A DNA stretch of 49,361 nt, from assembly GCA_002417825.1 (NCBI GenBank), contig DICX01000058.1, positions 1-49,361 on the forward strand, read 5' to 3'. The notes under the pieces were generated by a model. It was not told the origin of the DNA, searched no databases, and saw only the letters and a list, made by a program, of their open reading frames with translations. How positions within the stretch are numbered: position 1 is the stretch's first letter; each line of letters opens with the position of its first letter. Positions 16,434 through 25,299 of the stretch are shown in pieces. This DNA is from Lactobacillus sp. UBA5815. GTDB lineage: Bacteria > Bacillota > Bacilli > Lactobacillales > Lactobacillaceae. Both the position numbers and the translations under genes were made by a program.

Positions 16434-17388
16434 AGTGCCTTGCCCACTCATCCAAGCGATTTAGGAAAAAACTTTGTGACCAGCAACGAACCCTTTGACC
16501 CTCTCGTTGCCTTTTTCTGACTTCAGTCAAAATCGGTGTACGGCGATCTGCAAAAAGTACGTCAGACAGCAAAACGAGATCCGTCTGATTGGTCAATTCA
16601 GGCTGAACCGTCGCACCCAAATGTGACAAAATCGTTTTGAATTCAAACTCAGGACAATAAAACGTTCCTTCAAAAACAACGCTTTTTCGCGCAACCGGAT
16701 CAAAAGCAAGTGCTGACACAGGTAACTCATCAGTCAACAGATCGACGTTTTTCAGGCTGTGCTGAATTTGCACCAGTTGTGCGCGATTCAGATGATTTTG
16801 CAGATAATCGTATACTTTTTTGGTGTCCAAACAGTCATCTAAACCGCGATGCTCTTGGCTTTCTGCAATATCCATACGCTTCATGCAATCGATAAGCCGG
16901 TTATGCCGTTCTTGCGGATAAAAGGCACGTGCCAACCGCAAAATATCAACATAATCGTTCGTCAGACGTGGCTGATGATAGGCTTCAGTCAAGTCATAAA
17001 CAAAATTCAAATCGAAATCGACGTTATAGCCAATGATGACATCTGCACCAATAAATGATCGAAAATCATGAATCGCACGATCGACAGGGACACCATCGGC
17101 TAATATTTTAGCAGCATCGATTCCGTTTAATCTCGTCAAAAAAGCTGGAACTTCATTTTTCCCGGGAAATTTCACCAACTCACTATACGTTGCGACCACT
17201 TCACCACCACGGACCTTCAAGCCTCCGAGTTCAGTGATACGGTCTCGAGAAGCAGACAAGCCAGTCGTTTCAACATCGATCAACGTATAATCAGTCAAAA
17301 AATCAGGTCGCTCAGTTCCCTTCGCCCGAATGCATGCCGCAACTTGTTCAGGCAAGTGAAGCACGCCATCTACGATCTTCATTGTCAT
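16432..17388 (-). CDS. DnaQ/PolC-like 3'-5' exonuclease with C-terminal BRCT-like domain
   Basis: A 318-aa DEDDh exonuclease. ExoI is YTLIDVETTGL (Asp38, Glu40), ExoII is IIGYNVDFDLNF (Asp124/Asp126; Tyr121 where His is usual) and ExoIII is EHRGLDDCLDTKKVYDYL (His180, Asp184/185). The C-terminal segment (about 240-318; VFEGTFYCPEFEFKTILSHLGATV then DLVLLSD) looks like a BRCT domain, an arrangement seen in Gram-positive DNA polymerase III epsilon-like proteins. It may take part in DNA repair or proofreading outside PolC. The start at 17388 follows AGGAGG; the longer frame lacks a ribosome site. The sirtuin gene ends 83 bp upstream. Confidence 0.88.
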   Translation of the reverse strand: MTMKIVDGVLHLPEQVAACIRAKGTERPDFLTDYTLIDVETTGLSASRDRITELGGLKVRGGEVVATYSELVKFPGKNEVPAFLTRLNGIDAAKILADGVPVDRAIHDFRSFIGADVIIGYNVDFDLNFVYDLTEAYHQPRLTNDYVDILRLARAFYPQERHNRLIDCMKRMDIAESQEHRGLDDCLDTKKVYDYLQNHLNRAQLVQIQHSLKNVDLLTDELPVSALAFDPVARKSVVFEGTFYCPEFEFKTILSHLGATVQPELTNQTDLVLLSDVLFADRRTPILTEVRKRQREGQRVRCWSQSFFLNRLDEWARH

Positions 17389-17471
17389 TTGTCCTCCTAA
17401 TTGATAAAACAAAACAATATTTTAGCTTATCAAAAACAACTCAATTTTAACATTGCCATGACTGTCTCTTC

Positions 17472-18275
17472 TTATGACAAACGTGGCAACAATTCAGCTG
17501 GATCTATACGATCAAGTCTCATAGAACGAGCTTGAATCGATTCTGGGAGCGGATTCGCATCAAAAGTCACGTAATGCCACGACTTAAACTGTGAAACAAG
17601 ACCAGTGATTGGATCACGAAGCTGTGAGCCATTTTCATCTAGACCTAATGACAAAACCACGACACGTTTATCCTCATTTGCAGTTAAAAACCAGCGCAGT
17701 GCCATGTTGGTTTCACGGTCGGGCATGAAGCGCTCGTTTAATGCGACTCGAAGTTCCATCGGTTTTTGACAAACTGGACATTTAGGAATCAAATCCGCTG
17801 ACCGGTCTTTTGTTGCCTTGGCTAAAGCATGCGCGGCGGGAAGACTCGATTGAATGCCATGATTGATCCCGCTGCTACATTGCATCTGCGTCAAATCACC
17901 ACATAGATTGAACACATGAGCCGGATCGAATCCAGCATTTTCAAAAAAATGACCAAACGTATTCGTCATCACGAAATACGGTCGATGTGCGGTCAGTTTT
18001 TTCAATGCAGATAACGCAATTGGCGATTTTGCAGTTTGTGTTTTCAAAATCACGTCTCCCCAAAATCGCCACTTTTCAAAATGATCAGGAAATTTATAGG
18101 TCAACGCGTCTGCAAGCGTTTTGAAAGGATAGCGTTGTGACCATTCATGGTAATTTTGGGCAAACGCTCGTTGGTCAAAAAGGGCACCTTCTTGTGGTGC
18201 CACGCCGTTTCCAGCTGTGATCAACAAAGCATCTGCTTGGTTCAGCCAATGACGGACATCGCTCAATTCTGACAT
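17472..18275 (-). CDS. Divergent SIR2-family protein (SirTM-like) with altered active site
   Basis: A 267-aa Rossmann-type SIR2 protein. ADALLITAGNGVAPQEG (14-30) is the NAD-binding start, where ordinary sirtuins have TGAGxSxxSGIPDFR. TNTFGHFFENAG (104-115) replaces the TQNxDxLHxxAG segment. The position of the catalytic His is Cys125 in FNLCGDLTQMQC; from memory, SirTM-class proteins have Gln there. Cys133, Cys166 and Cys169 (MQC, CPVC) suggest a zinc site, with one ligand unclear. Classical deacetylase chemistry is therefore doubtful; ADP-ribosylation or NAD binding is possible. No macrodomain or lipoate gene is adjacent, unlike the SirTM operons I know. Start 18275 fits GAGGT 8 nt upstream. 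Confidence 0.8.
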   Translation of the reverse strand: MSELSDVRHWLNQADALLITAGNGVAPQEGALFDQRAFAQNYHEWSQRYPFKTLADALTYKFPDHFEKWRFWGDVILKTQTAKSPIALSALKKLTAHRPYFVMTNTFGHFFENAGFDPAHVFNLCGDLTQMQCSSGINHGIQSSLPAAHALAKATKDRSADLIPKCPVCQKPMELRVALNERFMPDRETNMALRWFLTANEDKRVVVLSLGLDENGSQLRDPITGLVSQFKSWHYVTFDANPLPESIQARSMRLDRIDPAELLPRLS

Positions 18276-18296
18276 AAAAAACAACCTCGATTCTTT

Positions 18297-19577
18297 CTAA
18301 CGATGCAGTGGGGTTTGATCCCGATTTTTACCATTTTTGGCATGGACACTTGCAATCGTGATCAGCGTTTTAGCTAGGAGCATCATATTTTCAACCGTGA
18401 CATATTCATAAGGACCGTGAAAATTGGCACCGCCATTGAACAAGTTAGGCGTTGGAATGCCCTTTTCAGTAATGAAATCACCATCAGTCCCACCACGAAA
18501 TGGCACGATACGCGGCTTGAGGCCTATCTGATGATAAGCTTCAAGGACTAAATTAACGACATAAGGCTTTTTGATTAAAGCTTCGCGTGGTGAATGATAT
18601 TGATCTCGGATCTTGAGTGAAACACGATCTTCACCCAATTCTTCATTGAGCTTCATGACGGCGTTATGAAGCAAAGCTTTCTTTTGGAGAAAACCTGCTG
18701 TATCGAAATCACGGATGATCAAGTCAACACGCGCATGATCCACGTTTCCTTGAACCGAAGTGACCAGCAAAAAGCCATCATATTCGCGGCTTTTTTCAGG
18801 GACTTCATCTTTGGGCAGCTGGTCCAAAAAACGATTGGCGATCATCGCAGCATTGACCATCAGACCATAAGCTTCTCCAGGATGAACGACGGTACCCTTG
18901 AACGTCACCGTTGCTTCCGCGGCATTGAAGGTTTCATAGGCGATGTCTCCCGGATCACCATTATCCAGCGTATACGCAAATTCAACAGGAAACCGTGCAG
19001 CTTTGAGGCGTGCTGCCCCTTTTCCAATCTCTTCATCAGGACCAAAAGCTACCCAAATATCACCATGCTGGTATTCAGGATGCTGAACCAAGCCGCGCAG
19101 CATCCCTAAAAGCCCAGCGATGCCTGCTTTGTCATCCGCTCCCAGAAGCGTGTCGCCTGAAGCTGTGATGACGGTTTGACCGATCACTTTTTTTAAAGAA
19201 GGAAACTGTCGTGGCGACAGAATGAAATTCTTTTCCGAATTCAGAACAAGATCTCGGCCATCATAGTTTGGAAAAACACGCGGAACGACATGCTGACTGG
19301 GAAAATCAGCCGTATCCACATGAGCGACAAAGCCGATCGGTGTCGTTTCTGAATCGCTTTCTGGAAGATTGGCAGGCAATTTCCCCACGACGTAAGCATC
19401 TTCAGTATCGTAACTCACTTGTTCCAATCCCAAGCGATCCAATTCTTGTTCGATCTGCTTCAATAAAACAACTTGACCTGACGAAGTCGGGACTTCGTCA
19501 CTTTCAGCGAAACTGTGCGTGTTAATTCGACAGTATGCTAAAAATTTTTCTGTGATATATTGACGATCCGTAATCAT
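18297..19577 (-). CDS. pepT: Peptidase T, tripeptide aminopeptidase
   Basis: A 426-aa M20B metallopeptidase. Zinc-binding motifs: HVDTAD (His86, Asp88), GADDKAG (Asp148/149), the catalytic DEEIGKGA (Glu182/183), and a C-terminal PFRGGTDGD and NFHG pair. The FVAHVDTADF and TLLGADDKAGIAGLL wording is that of PepT. It removes the N-terminal residue from tripeptides in the cytoplasm. Length is slightly above the usual 410 residues owing to inserted residues near the N-terminus. GAGGAGG lies upstream of the ATG. It runs into the sirtuin gene 21 bp later and may be cotranscribed with it. Confidence 0.95.
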   Translation of the reverse strand: MITDRQYITEKFLAYCRINTHSFAESDEVPTSSGQVVLLKQIEQELDRLGLEQVSYDTEDAYVVGKLPANLPESDSETTPIGFVAHVDTADFPSQHVVPRVFPNYDGRDLVLNSEKNFILSPRQFPSLKKVIGQTVITASGDTLLGADDKAGIAGLLGMLRGLVQHPEYQHGDIWVAFGPDEEIGKGAARLKAARFPVEFAYTLDNGDPGDIAYETFNAAEATVTFKGTVVHPGEAYGLMVNAAMIANRFLDQLPKDEVPEKSREYDGFLLVTSVQGNVDHARVDLIIRDFDTAGFLQKKALLHNAVMKLNEELGEDRVSLKIRDQYHSPREALIKKPYVVNLVLEAYHQIGLKPRIVPFRGGTDGDFITEKGIPTPNLFNGGANFHGPYEYVTVENMMLLAKTLITIASVHAKNGKNRDQTPLHR

Positions 19578-19647
19578 AAAACAGCCTCCTCTACAGGCAG
19601 AATCAAGCCTTGATCTATTTGATTATACGCTTGTCTGCAGGATGAAA

Positions 19648-19686
19648 AAAAGCTTTGACGTTTTCAATATGCGTCAAAGCTTTTGT
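19648..19686 (-). terminator. Intrinsic terminator after the disulfide oxidoreductase gene
   Basis: AGCTTTGACG and CGTCAAAGCT pair across an 11-nt loop, with an A run on the left that becomes a U run in the minus-strand transcript. Confidence 0.85.
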
Positions 19687-19742
19687 TTATTTTGTTTAGT
19701 ATATTTGGTGTTTCAAAAGTACCAAACTAAGAATCAAGCGAC

Positions 19743-21074
19743 TTACAGCTTGCCTAAGATCGAATGCTGCAAAGTTGGGAAGAGATAAATCAGTTGATTG
19801 ATCTGATCTTTCGTCATCTTGAACTGGATCAACGGCAAAAGTTGGTTGACAATGTCTTCTGCGCGGTCACTGACATTGACGACACCTGTCAAATGATGCT
19901 CATGATCAAAAATCAATGTGTTCTTGGCAATCTTTTCACGATCTACTTGCCAATACCAATCTTTCGTCAAGTCTTCTTCTGAAATCAAATCATGATTTTC
20001 TTGAGCTTCCTTTTTAGTGACGCCAACTTGAGCAATTCGTGGCGATGTGAAAACAACTTTTGGCATCACTGGATAGACGATTGGCGCTTGCGTTTCACCA
20101 ATGAAAGACTTCGTTAAATAATTTGATTCAAATGCAGCGGCTGGTGTCGATTGTGGCGCGGATTTTTTCAAAACGTCGCCACTTGCATAAATACCAGCAA
20201 CACTCGTTTGCAAGTGATCATCAACGATGATGCCATGTGCATCGTACTTGACCCCAATTTTTTCCAAACCGATGCCTTCTGTATTTGGAATACGTCCACT
20301 TGCATCAAGAACCCAATCTGTCGTCAGCGTCTTACCATCGGCATAATGAACGAGCGTTTCATCACCCTCCTGGCTCAACGAAGCGACACGTGCATTGGCA
20401 ACGAACGTCACGCCTCTATCTTCCAAATCTTTGACGACGATGTCAACTGCTTGCGGATCAAATTGACGCAAGGCACGATCGCCATGCATCAAGATCGTCA
20501 CGTCAGCACCTGCGGCATTAGCCATCGTGGCGAATTCCATACTGATGTATCCAGCACCAATGATCGCGATCCGTTCAGGCAGCGTTTGAAGTGCCATAAA
20601 ATCTCTGCTGTCATGTGCAAGCTCATCCCCTGGGATATTGAGACGATGCGGACGCAAGCCGGTTGCAATCACGATTTTTGCGGCCGTTTTAGGTTTTCCA
20701 TCAACGAGAATCGTATGGGCATCCTGAAATTCACCTTTACCATGAATCAAATCGATGCCTGCATCCTTCATCGTCGCCCCGATCATTTGCGGCAATGCTT
20801 CAATGACTTCTTGCTTATGCAAGTAATTTTGATGCCAATCGATCTTTGCCTCACCTGGAACGATAGCACTCAACCGTTCTTGCAGTCTTTGCAAAACGAC
20901 TGGTGCATCGAGCGTGATCTTGGCGTTACAGCCATAATTCGGGCAAGTGCCTCCAATCATATCTGCTTCGATGACACCAACGCGCTGACCACTTTTTGCC
21001 AATGGGATCGCACCATCAAAAGTACCATGTCCACTACCTAAATATAAAACATCATAGTCATATGCTGCTGCCAT
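19743..21074 (-). CDS. FAD-dependent pyridine nucleotide-disulfide oxidoreductase, glutathione-reductase-like
   Basis: A 443-aa class-I flavoprotein disulfide reductase. VLYLGSGHGTFDGAIPLA is the FAD-binding Rossmann start, and GGTCPNYGC (Cys44/Cys49) is the redox disulfide. IAIIGAGYISMEFATMANAAGADVTIL is the NAD(P)H site and GIYASGDV the second FAD motif. The C-terminal dimer-interface region reads YLFPTLQHSI, where the active-site HPTxxE is expected, so the usual His and Glu are absent. Start 21074 has GGAGA upstream; the longer frame has no support. It may reduce a low-molecular thiol or another disulfide, but the missing base makes glutathione reductase itself uncertain. Confidence 0.88.
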   Translation of the reverse strand: MAAAYDYDVLYLGSGHGTFDGAIPLAKSGQRVGVIEADMIGGTCPNYGCNAKITLDAPVVLQRLQERLSAIVPGEAKIDWHQNYLHKQEVIEALPQMIGATMKDAGIDLIHGKGEFQDAHTILVDGKPKTAAKIVIATGLRPHRLNIPGDELAHDSRDFMALQTLPERIAIIGAGYISMEFATMANAAGADVTILMHGDRALRQFDPQAVDIVVKDLEDRGVTFVANARVASLSQEGDETLVHYADGKTLTTDWVLDASGRIPNTEGIGLEKIGVKYDAHGIIVDDHLQTSVAGIYASGDVLKKSAPQSTPAAAFESNYLTKSFIGETQAPIVYPVMPKVVFTSPRIAQVGVTKKEAQENHDLISEEDLTKDWYWQVDREKIAKNTLIFDHEHHLTGVVNVSDRAEDIVNQLLPLIQFKMTKDQINQLIYLFPTLQHSILGKL

Positions 21075-21307
21075 ATTTGTTCTCCTTTTTTTATGAATCA
21101 GGATCAATCCTGCTAATTTTTAGTATACAGAACGCTTTACGTAAAATGAAATTTTTGGCTTATGGTGCTCGGCATCACTTATTTAGTGAAAAAGTTAATT
21201 CAAAGCAGACAAAGTGGCACTCTCCTAGTTTTAAAAATCGCGCCGTATGAACCGATTTACGTTACAATAAATGTATCGAATTTAAGGAATGAAAAGAAGG
21301 TATCGAA

Positions 21308-22231
21308 ATGAAACAAGGAACGACGATCATCACTTTGAATAATGGTTATCACCTTTGGACAAACACGCAAGGACAAGGCGATATTCACCTGCTGTGCCTG
21401 CACGGTGGACCTGGCGGTAATCATGAATATTGGGAAGACACGGCTGATCAGCTTGAAAAGCAGGGGCTTCACGTTCAAGTCCACATGTACGATCAATTAG
21501 GATCGCTTTATTCTGACCAACCTGATTATTCTGATCCTGATATCGCTAAAAAATATTTGACATATGACTATTTCTTGGAAGAGGTCGAAGAAGTCCGTCA
21601 AAAATTAGGGCTCGATCATTTCTATTTGATCGGTCAAAGCTGGGGCGGCTTGCTGGTCCAAGAATATGCGGTCAAATACGGCCAACACTTGAAAGGCGCC
21701 ATCATCTCTTCAATGGTCGATGAAATCGATGAATATGTTGCCAGCGTCAATGCACGCCGAAATGAAGTCCTCTCTTCTGAAGAAGTGGCTTTCATGAAAG
21801 ATTGCGAAGCACACAACGATTACGACAATGCACGCTATCAAAAAGACGTTCAAGTTTTGAACGTCAATTTCGTTGATCGTAAGCAACCTTCCAAACTGTA
21901 TCACTTGAAAGACATTGGTGGTTCCCAAGTCTATCATGCGTTCCAAGGTGACAATGAATTCGTGATCACTGGCAAACTCAAAAACTGGCATTTTCGCTCT
22001 CAACTGCCTAAGATCAAAGTCCCAACGCTATTGACGTTTGGCGAACACGAAACGATGCCGTTAGCCACCGCAAAAACAATGGCCGGCTTGATTCCAAACG
22101 CCAAATTGGTCACGACACCTGAAGGCGGTCATCACCATATGGTTGATAATCCAGATGTTTATTATCATCACTTGGCAGACTTCATTCGTGAAGTCGAAGC
22201 TGGAACTTTCAATTCACAGCCAACAAAATGA
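21308..22231 (+). CDS. pepI: Proline iminopeptidase (prolyl aminopeptidase)
   Basis: A 307-aa alpha/beta-hydrolase of peptidase family S33. CLHGGPGGNHEYW is the oxyanion-hole motif that marks PIP enzymes, GQSWGG carries nucleophile Ser111, and EGGHHHMVDNP carries the catalytic His (275-277). The acid site reads FGEHETMP, so Glu appears where Asp is usual. It has the PepI length and layout of lactobacilli, which removes N-terminal Pro from di- and tripeptides in the cytoplasm. It works downstream of PepT- and PepD-type enzymes in peptide use. GAAGG lies 8 nt before the ATG, and a strong terminator follows. Confidence 0.92.
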   Translation: MKQGTTIITLNNGYHLWTNTQGQGDIHLLCLHGGPGGNHEYWEDTADQLEKQGLHVQVHMYDQLGSLYSDQPDYSDPDIAKKYLTYDYFLEEVEEVRQKLGLDHFYLIGQSWGGLLVQEYAVKYGQHLKGAIISSMVDEIDEYVASVNARRNEVLSSEEVAFMKDCEAHNDYDNARYQKDVQVLNVNFVDRKQPSKLYHLKDIGGSQVYHAFQGDNEFVITGKLKNWHFRSQLPKIKVPTLLTFGEHETMPLATAKTMAGLIPNAKLVTTPEGGHHHMVDNPDVYYHHLADFIREVEAGTFNSQPTK

Positions 22232-22235
22232 TGAT

Positions 22236-22273
22236 AAAAAAAGCTTTATGGCGTTTTGCCATAAAGCTTTTTT
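22236..22273. terminator. Bidirectional intrinsic terminator
   Basis: AAAAAAGCTTTATGGC and GCCATAAAGCTTTTTT form a 16-bp stem across GTTTT, between pepI and the convergent efp. Confidence 0.95.
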
Positions 22274-22283
22274 GCTTGTCACT

Positions 22284-22844
22284 TTAAGCTCTTGATTTGT
22301 AAGTGCCCTCTGCCGTATTGATGATCAAAGTATCCCCGACATTAATGAAGTCAGGAACGGTCACGACCAATCCTGTCTCCATCGTTGCGGGCTTGCCACC
22401 ACCTGCTGCCGTCGCACCCTTGATCTCTGGCTGCGTTTGGGTGACTTTCATCGTCACCGTTGCAGGCAATTCGATACCGATCAATTCCCCATCATCTGTA
22501 AATTCCAATTGAACTTCGATGTTAGGAATCAAATAATTCCGTTCATCTTCAATTTGGTCACGGCTGACTTCATATTGTTCATAAGTCGTGGTGTCCATGA
22601 AATAATAAGTTTCATTTTCGTTATACAGATACTGAGCTTCTTTTTTAGCGACATCGACCAGATCGACTTTTTCACTTGGACGCATCGTCTTGTGAACGAC
22701 AGCGCCGCTACGAACGTCACGTAAATCCATCTGCATCACTGTGTTGCCTTTGCCAGGCTTGTGATGATTAGACGCTAAAACGCGGATCAACTTACCGTCT
22801 TGTGTGAAAATCATACCTTTTTTCAAATCTATTGCTTGTACCAT
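22284..22844 (-). CDS. efp: Translation elongation factor P
   Basis: A 186-aa EF-P with three beta-barrel domains. The conserved loop HHKPGKGNT places Lys32 at the tip that reaches the ribosomal peptidyl site. MQMDLRDVRSG and the C-terminal GDTLIINTAEGTYKSRA are typical. It helps ribosomes through poly-Pro stretches. No modification gene is nearby. It has a ribosome site (GAGGTTGATGGC) and stands alone. Confidence 0.97.
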   Translation of the reverse strand: MVQAIDLKKGMIFTQDGKLIRVLASNHHKPGKGNTVMQMDLRDVRSGAVVHKTMRPSEKVDLVDVAKKEAQYLYNENETYYFMDTTTYEQYEVSRDQIEDERNYLIPNIEVQLEFTDDGELIGIELPATVTMKVTQTQPEIKGATAAGGGKPATMETGLVVTVPDFINVGDTLIINTAEGTYKSRA

Positions 22845-22975
22845 GCCATCAACCTCTTCTTTTTTTGTTTATTTCGACCAACTCATCAACAACAAAAAAA
22901 GATGGTGGCAGTGCGAACCCTCTGACCAAAATCATGTCGTTCTCCTTTACACATCGTTTCAAGTATACCGAAAAA

Positions 22976-23890
22976 CTAGTCGCGACGCAAAGCGATCGCA
23001 TCGACATGATGATTTTGGGCTTTATGCAAGATCAGATTGGCACGTGATTTCGTCGGTGCGATGTTCTCACGCAAGTTGACCAAATTTGTCATTTGCCACG
23101 TCTCCCGAGCCAAGCGTAAAGCGTGTTCACGTGGCCCGTTTGCCCACTCATAGTAAAAATTATCCGGATGGTTTTTATTTAGATCAAGCAGCTTTTCGAA
23201 ACGGTGCATGAACCACGTTTCAATCAAATCTTCATCTGCATCCAAATAGATCGAAAAATCAAAGAAATCGGAAGCGATGACATCGTGTTTAGCCGAAAGT
23301 TGCAACACATTGATCCCTTCGATGATCAGCAGATCAGGTCTTTCAACATGCCCATAAGCATTCGGAACGATATCTGACAAGGCTTGCGAATACAATGGAT
23401 AAACGACGTCCGGCTTGCCACGCTTGACATCTGTCAAAAATGAAGCTAAAAGTGACATGTCATACGATTCAGGAAATCCTTTGCGATCCATGAGGCGCTG
23501 CCGCTTCAATTCTCGATTTGGATATAAAAAACCATCCGTCGTCATCAGTGCGACCTTCAAATCCGGGTAAGCCCGTTGCAACAGCAGTTGAAGCAATCGT
23601 GCTGTCGTCGATTTTCCGACCGCGACAGACCCCGTGATACTGATGATGAACGGCGCAGGTGATTCCTGAGTCTTATGCAGAAAAGCAGCTTGCTTTTGCT
23701 GAAGTTCACGTTTCTGATGAAACGAGAGCATCAAATAACGGACGAGCGGTGCATAGACTTCGCGGACATCGTCTAAATCCACACGATCGCCTAATGATGC
23801 GACCTTTTGGAGCTCATCTGCCATGATTTCGGGCTGATCTGCGGTCAGCTTTGCCCATTCAACACGTTTGATCGTTTTAAAAAGCGTCAT
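22976..23890 (-). CDS. coaA: Type I pantothenate kinase
   Basis: A 304-aa CoaA. The P-loop is ITGSVAVGKSTTARLLQLLL, followed by TTDGFLYPN, RKGFPESYD, and the substrate segment PDLLIIEGINVLQ. The C-terminal WFMHRFEKLL and FYYEWANGPREHA are typical. It phosphorylates pantothenate with ATP in the first step of CoA synthesis. I chose the ATG at 23890 because AAGGA sits 6 nt before it and would abut the earlier ATG at 23896 directly. An ECF S-component gene lies two genes to the right, but a link to pantothenate uptake is only a guess. Confidence 0.96.
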   Translation of the reverse strand: MTLFKTIKRVEWAKLTADQPEIMADELQKVASLGDRVDLDDVREVYAPLVRYLMLSFHQKRELQQKQAAFLHKTQESPAPFIISITGSVAVGKSTTARLLQLLLQRAYPDLKVALMTTDGFLYPNRELKRQRLMDRKGFPESYDMSLLASFLTDVKRGKPDVVYPLYSQALSDIVPNAYGHVERPDLLIIEGINVLQLSAKHDVIASDFFDFSIYLDADEDLIETWFMHRFEKLLDLNKNHPDNFYYEWANGPREHALRLARETWQMTNLVNLRENIAPTKSRANLILHKAQNHHVDAIALRRD

Positions 23891-24007
23891 TTGCATTCCT
23901 TCAATCTACTCTCACTAATTTCACTTCTCGTTTTGTTCCCTGTGTTCTGGCTTGACGTCTTACATGATTCAAGACTATTCTTAACGATTAAGAAAGGATG
24001 ATCGATT

Positions 24008-24562
24008 ATGACGAACATTATATTATTCGGCGATTCGATTTTAGCCGGTTATCGATCTGGACACGAAACCGCTTTGATCACCAACGCCTGCAATAAAACT
24101 GGATTAGGTCATTTTGTAAATGCTTCTTTGCCTGGTGCAACGACGCTAGAAGCATTGGACCTTTGGCAAAAACGTGTCACTTCACAGGCAGACTGTGTCA
24201 TCGTCGCTTTCGGAACAAATGATTGCAGCGCAATCTATGGCATTCCTCCTGAAGCCTACACACACAATCTGACTTCATTAGTTCAACAAATCGGCTGTCA
24301 GCGCGTCCGTTTGATCGGTCCATCAGCAGTCGATCCTAAGCGTGCGCCAGATCACACTTGGGAAAGAACTCATCGATTCAATGAGATTGCGAAAAAAGTG
24401 GCTTATGACAATAAGCTGCCTTTTCTAGATCTTATCGCAAAAATGCCGATTGCCAAATTAGACCTGCTCCTGCAAAATGACGGCATTCACTATACGGATG
24501 TAGGAAATGCACTTTTAGTCAAAAATTTAAGTGATTTGGTCCAGCAAAACCGTCCAGCTTAA
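24008..24562 (+). CDS. SGNH/GDSL-family hydrolase
   Basis: A 184-aa SGNH hydrolase with all four blocks: GDSILAGY (block I, Ser nucleophile), a Gly in NASLPGATT (block II), GTND (block III) and DGIHYTDVG (block V, catalytic Asp and His). It lacks a signal peptide, so it is a cytoplasmic esterase or lipase of unknown substrate. AAAGGA lies upstream of the ATG. Its stop overlaps the stop of the convergent ECF gene by 4 bp, with no terminator between them. Confidence 0.9.
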   Translation: MTNIILFGDSILAGYRSGHETALITNACNKTGLGHFVNASLPGATTLEALDLWQKRVTSQADCVIVAFGTNDCSAIYGIPPEAYTHNLTSLVQQIGCQRVRLIGPSAVDPKRAPDHTWERTHRFNEIAKKVAYDNKLPFLDLIAKMPIAKLDLLLQNDGIHYTDVGNALLVKNLSDLVQQNRPA

Positions 24563-25185
24563 CTGATTCGACGCAACAGACGTTTAAGCGGCAGGACGAT
24601 GATGGGCGTCAAGATTGCCGTAAAGATGGCCTCGCTCACTCCGTTGAGACCTAATGCTGCCATCAAGATCAAAATCAATGGCTGACCCGCAGAAAAATGG
24701 CCAAGATGAGAAGCCAACGTCGCAGAATTCCTTGCAAAAAAAAGACTCGTCAGCACGATGACTAAAATCGTATTGCTCAAGCTGGCGCTCAATCCAGAGA
24801 GCAACCAAACCCAGCTGGGATGATTTTGACGATGGCTGAACGCTTGCGAGATGAGTCCTGGGAAAAAGCCTGCAGCGATACGCGGAACTAGACAAATAAC
24901 AGGATTTTGGAACAGCATCAAACTAACGATATCTCCTGGTTGTGTATAAGCCATGAATAAACTCGTCAGCCCCCAGAGCAGCCCGAATCCTGCACCTGGT
25001 TTAGCTCCCATCAAAGCGCCATAAACCGCGACGGTTAATGGAATCGTCGTGATTGCAGGCAATGTCGGAAGGATTTGAACATAGCCAATGTTCGGGATAA
25101 AACTTTGAAGTAGTAAAATCGCAAAAAAGATTGCAGTGATCGTTAATCGGCGAGTTTTGGTCGCCACATTCGTTTCAGGTGTCAT
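24559..25185 (-). CDS. ECF-transporter substrate-binding (S) component
   Basis: A 208-aa membrane protein of the ECF S-component superfamily (PF12822-like), with about six helices. The first helix LTITAIFFAILLLQSFIPNIGYVQ carries the small-residue face that contacts EcfT, and TTIPLTVAVYGALMGAKPGAGFGLLWGLTSL is the family core. It would capture a vitamin and use a shared EcfAAT module encoded elsewhere. The substrate is unknown; coaA nearby makes pantothenate one option. The start at 25185 has GAGGA 5 nt upstream; the longer frame extends into the untranslated leader. The leader may be structured (25186-25299). Confidence 0.85.
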   Translation of the reverse strand: MTPETNVATKTRRLTITAIFFAILLLQSFIPNIGYVQILPTLPAITTIPLTVAVYGALMGAKPGAGFGLLWGLTSLFMAYTQPGDIVSLMLFQNPVICLVPRIAAGFFPGLISQAFSHRQNHPSWVWLLSGLSASLSNTILVIVLTSLFFARNSATLASHLGHFSAGQPLILILMAALGLNGVSEAIFTAILTPIIVLPLKRLLRRIS

Positions 25186-25299
25186 AAAAATCCTCTTGAT
25201 CAAAATATTAAATTTTATAAAACGTTCAGGGCAAAGCTTAATCAAGTACCAATACCCTTTTCAGGCCCTTATTATAGCAGATTATGAAAATAACCACAA
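25186..25299 (-). promoter_or_regulatory. Strong promoter and possibly structured leader of the ECF S-component gene
   Basis: On the minus strand TTGTGG (25294-25299) and an extended -10 TGCTATAAT (-10 at 25271-25276) are 17 bp apart. The leader is about 80 nt long. CUUGAUUAAG (25237-25246) can pair over 10 positions, including G-U pairs, with UUUGAUCAAG (25195-25204), which ends at the ribosome site. AGGGC (25265-25269) and GCCCU (25228-25232) could close a stem, but the expected transcription start falls within or past the first arm. This suggests translational control by an unidentified element; no known riboswitch class was recognised. Confidence 0.45.

Noticed and set aside
20151..21041. 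296-aa plus-strand ORF
   Set aside because: It lies fully antisense to the disulfide oxidoreductase gene, has no ribosome site and an unprotein-like composition rich in Cys, His, Thr and Ile; a shadow frame.
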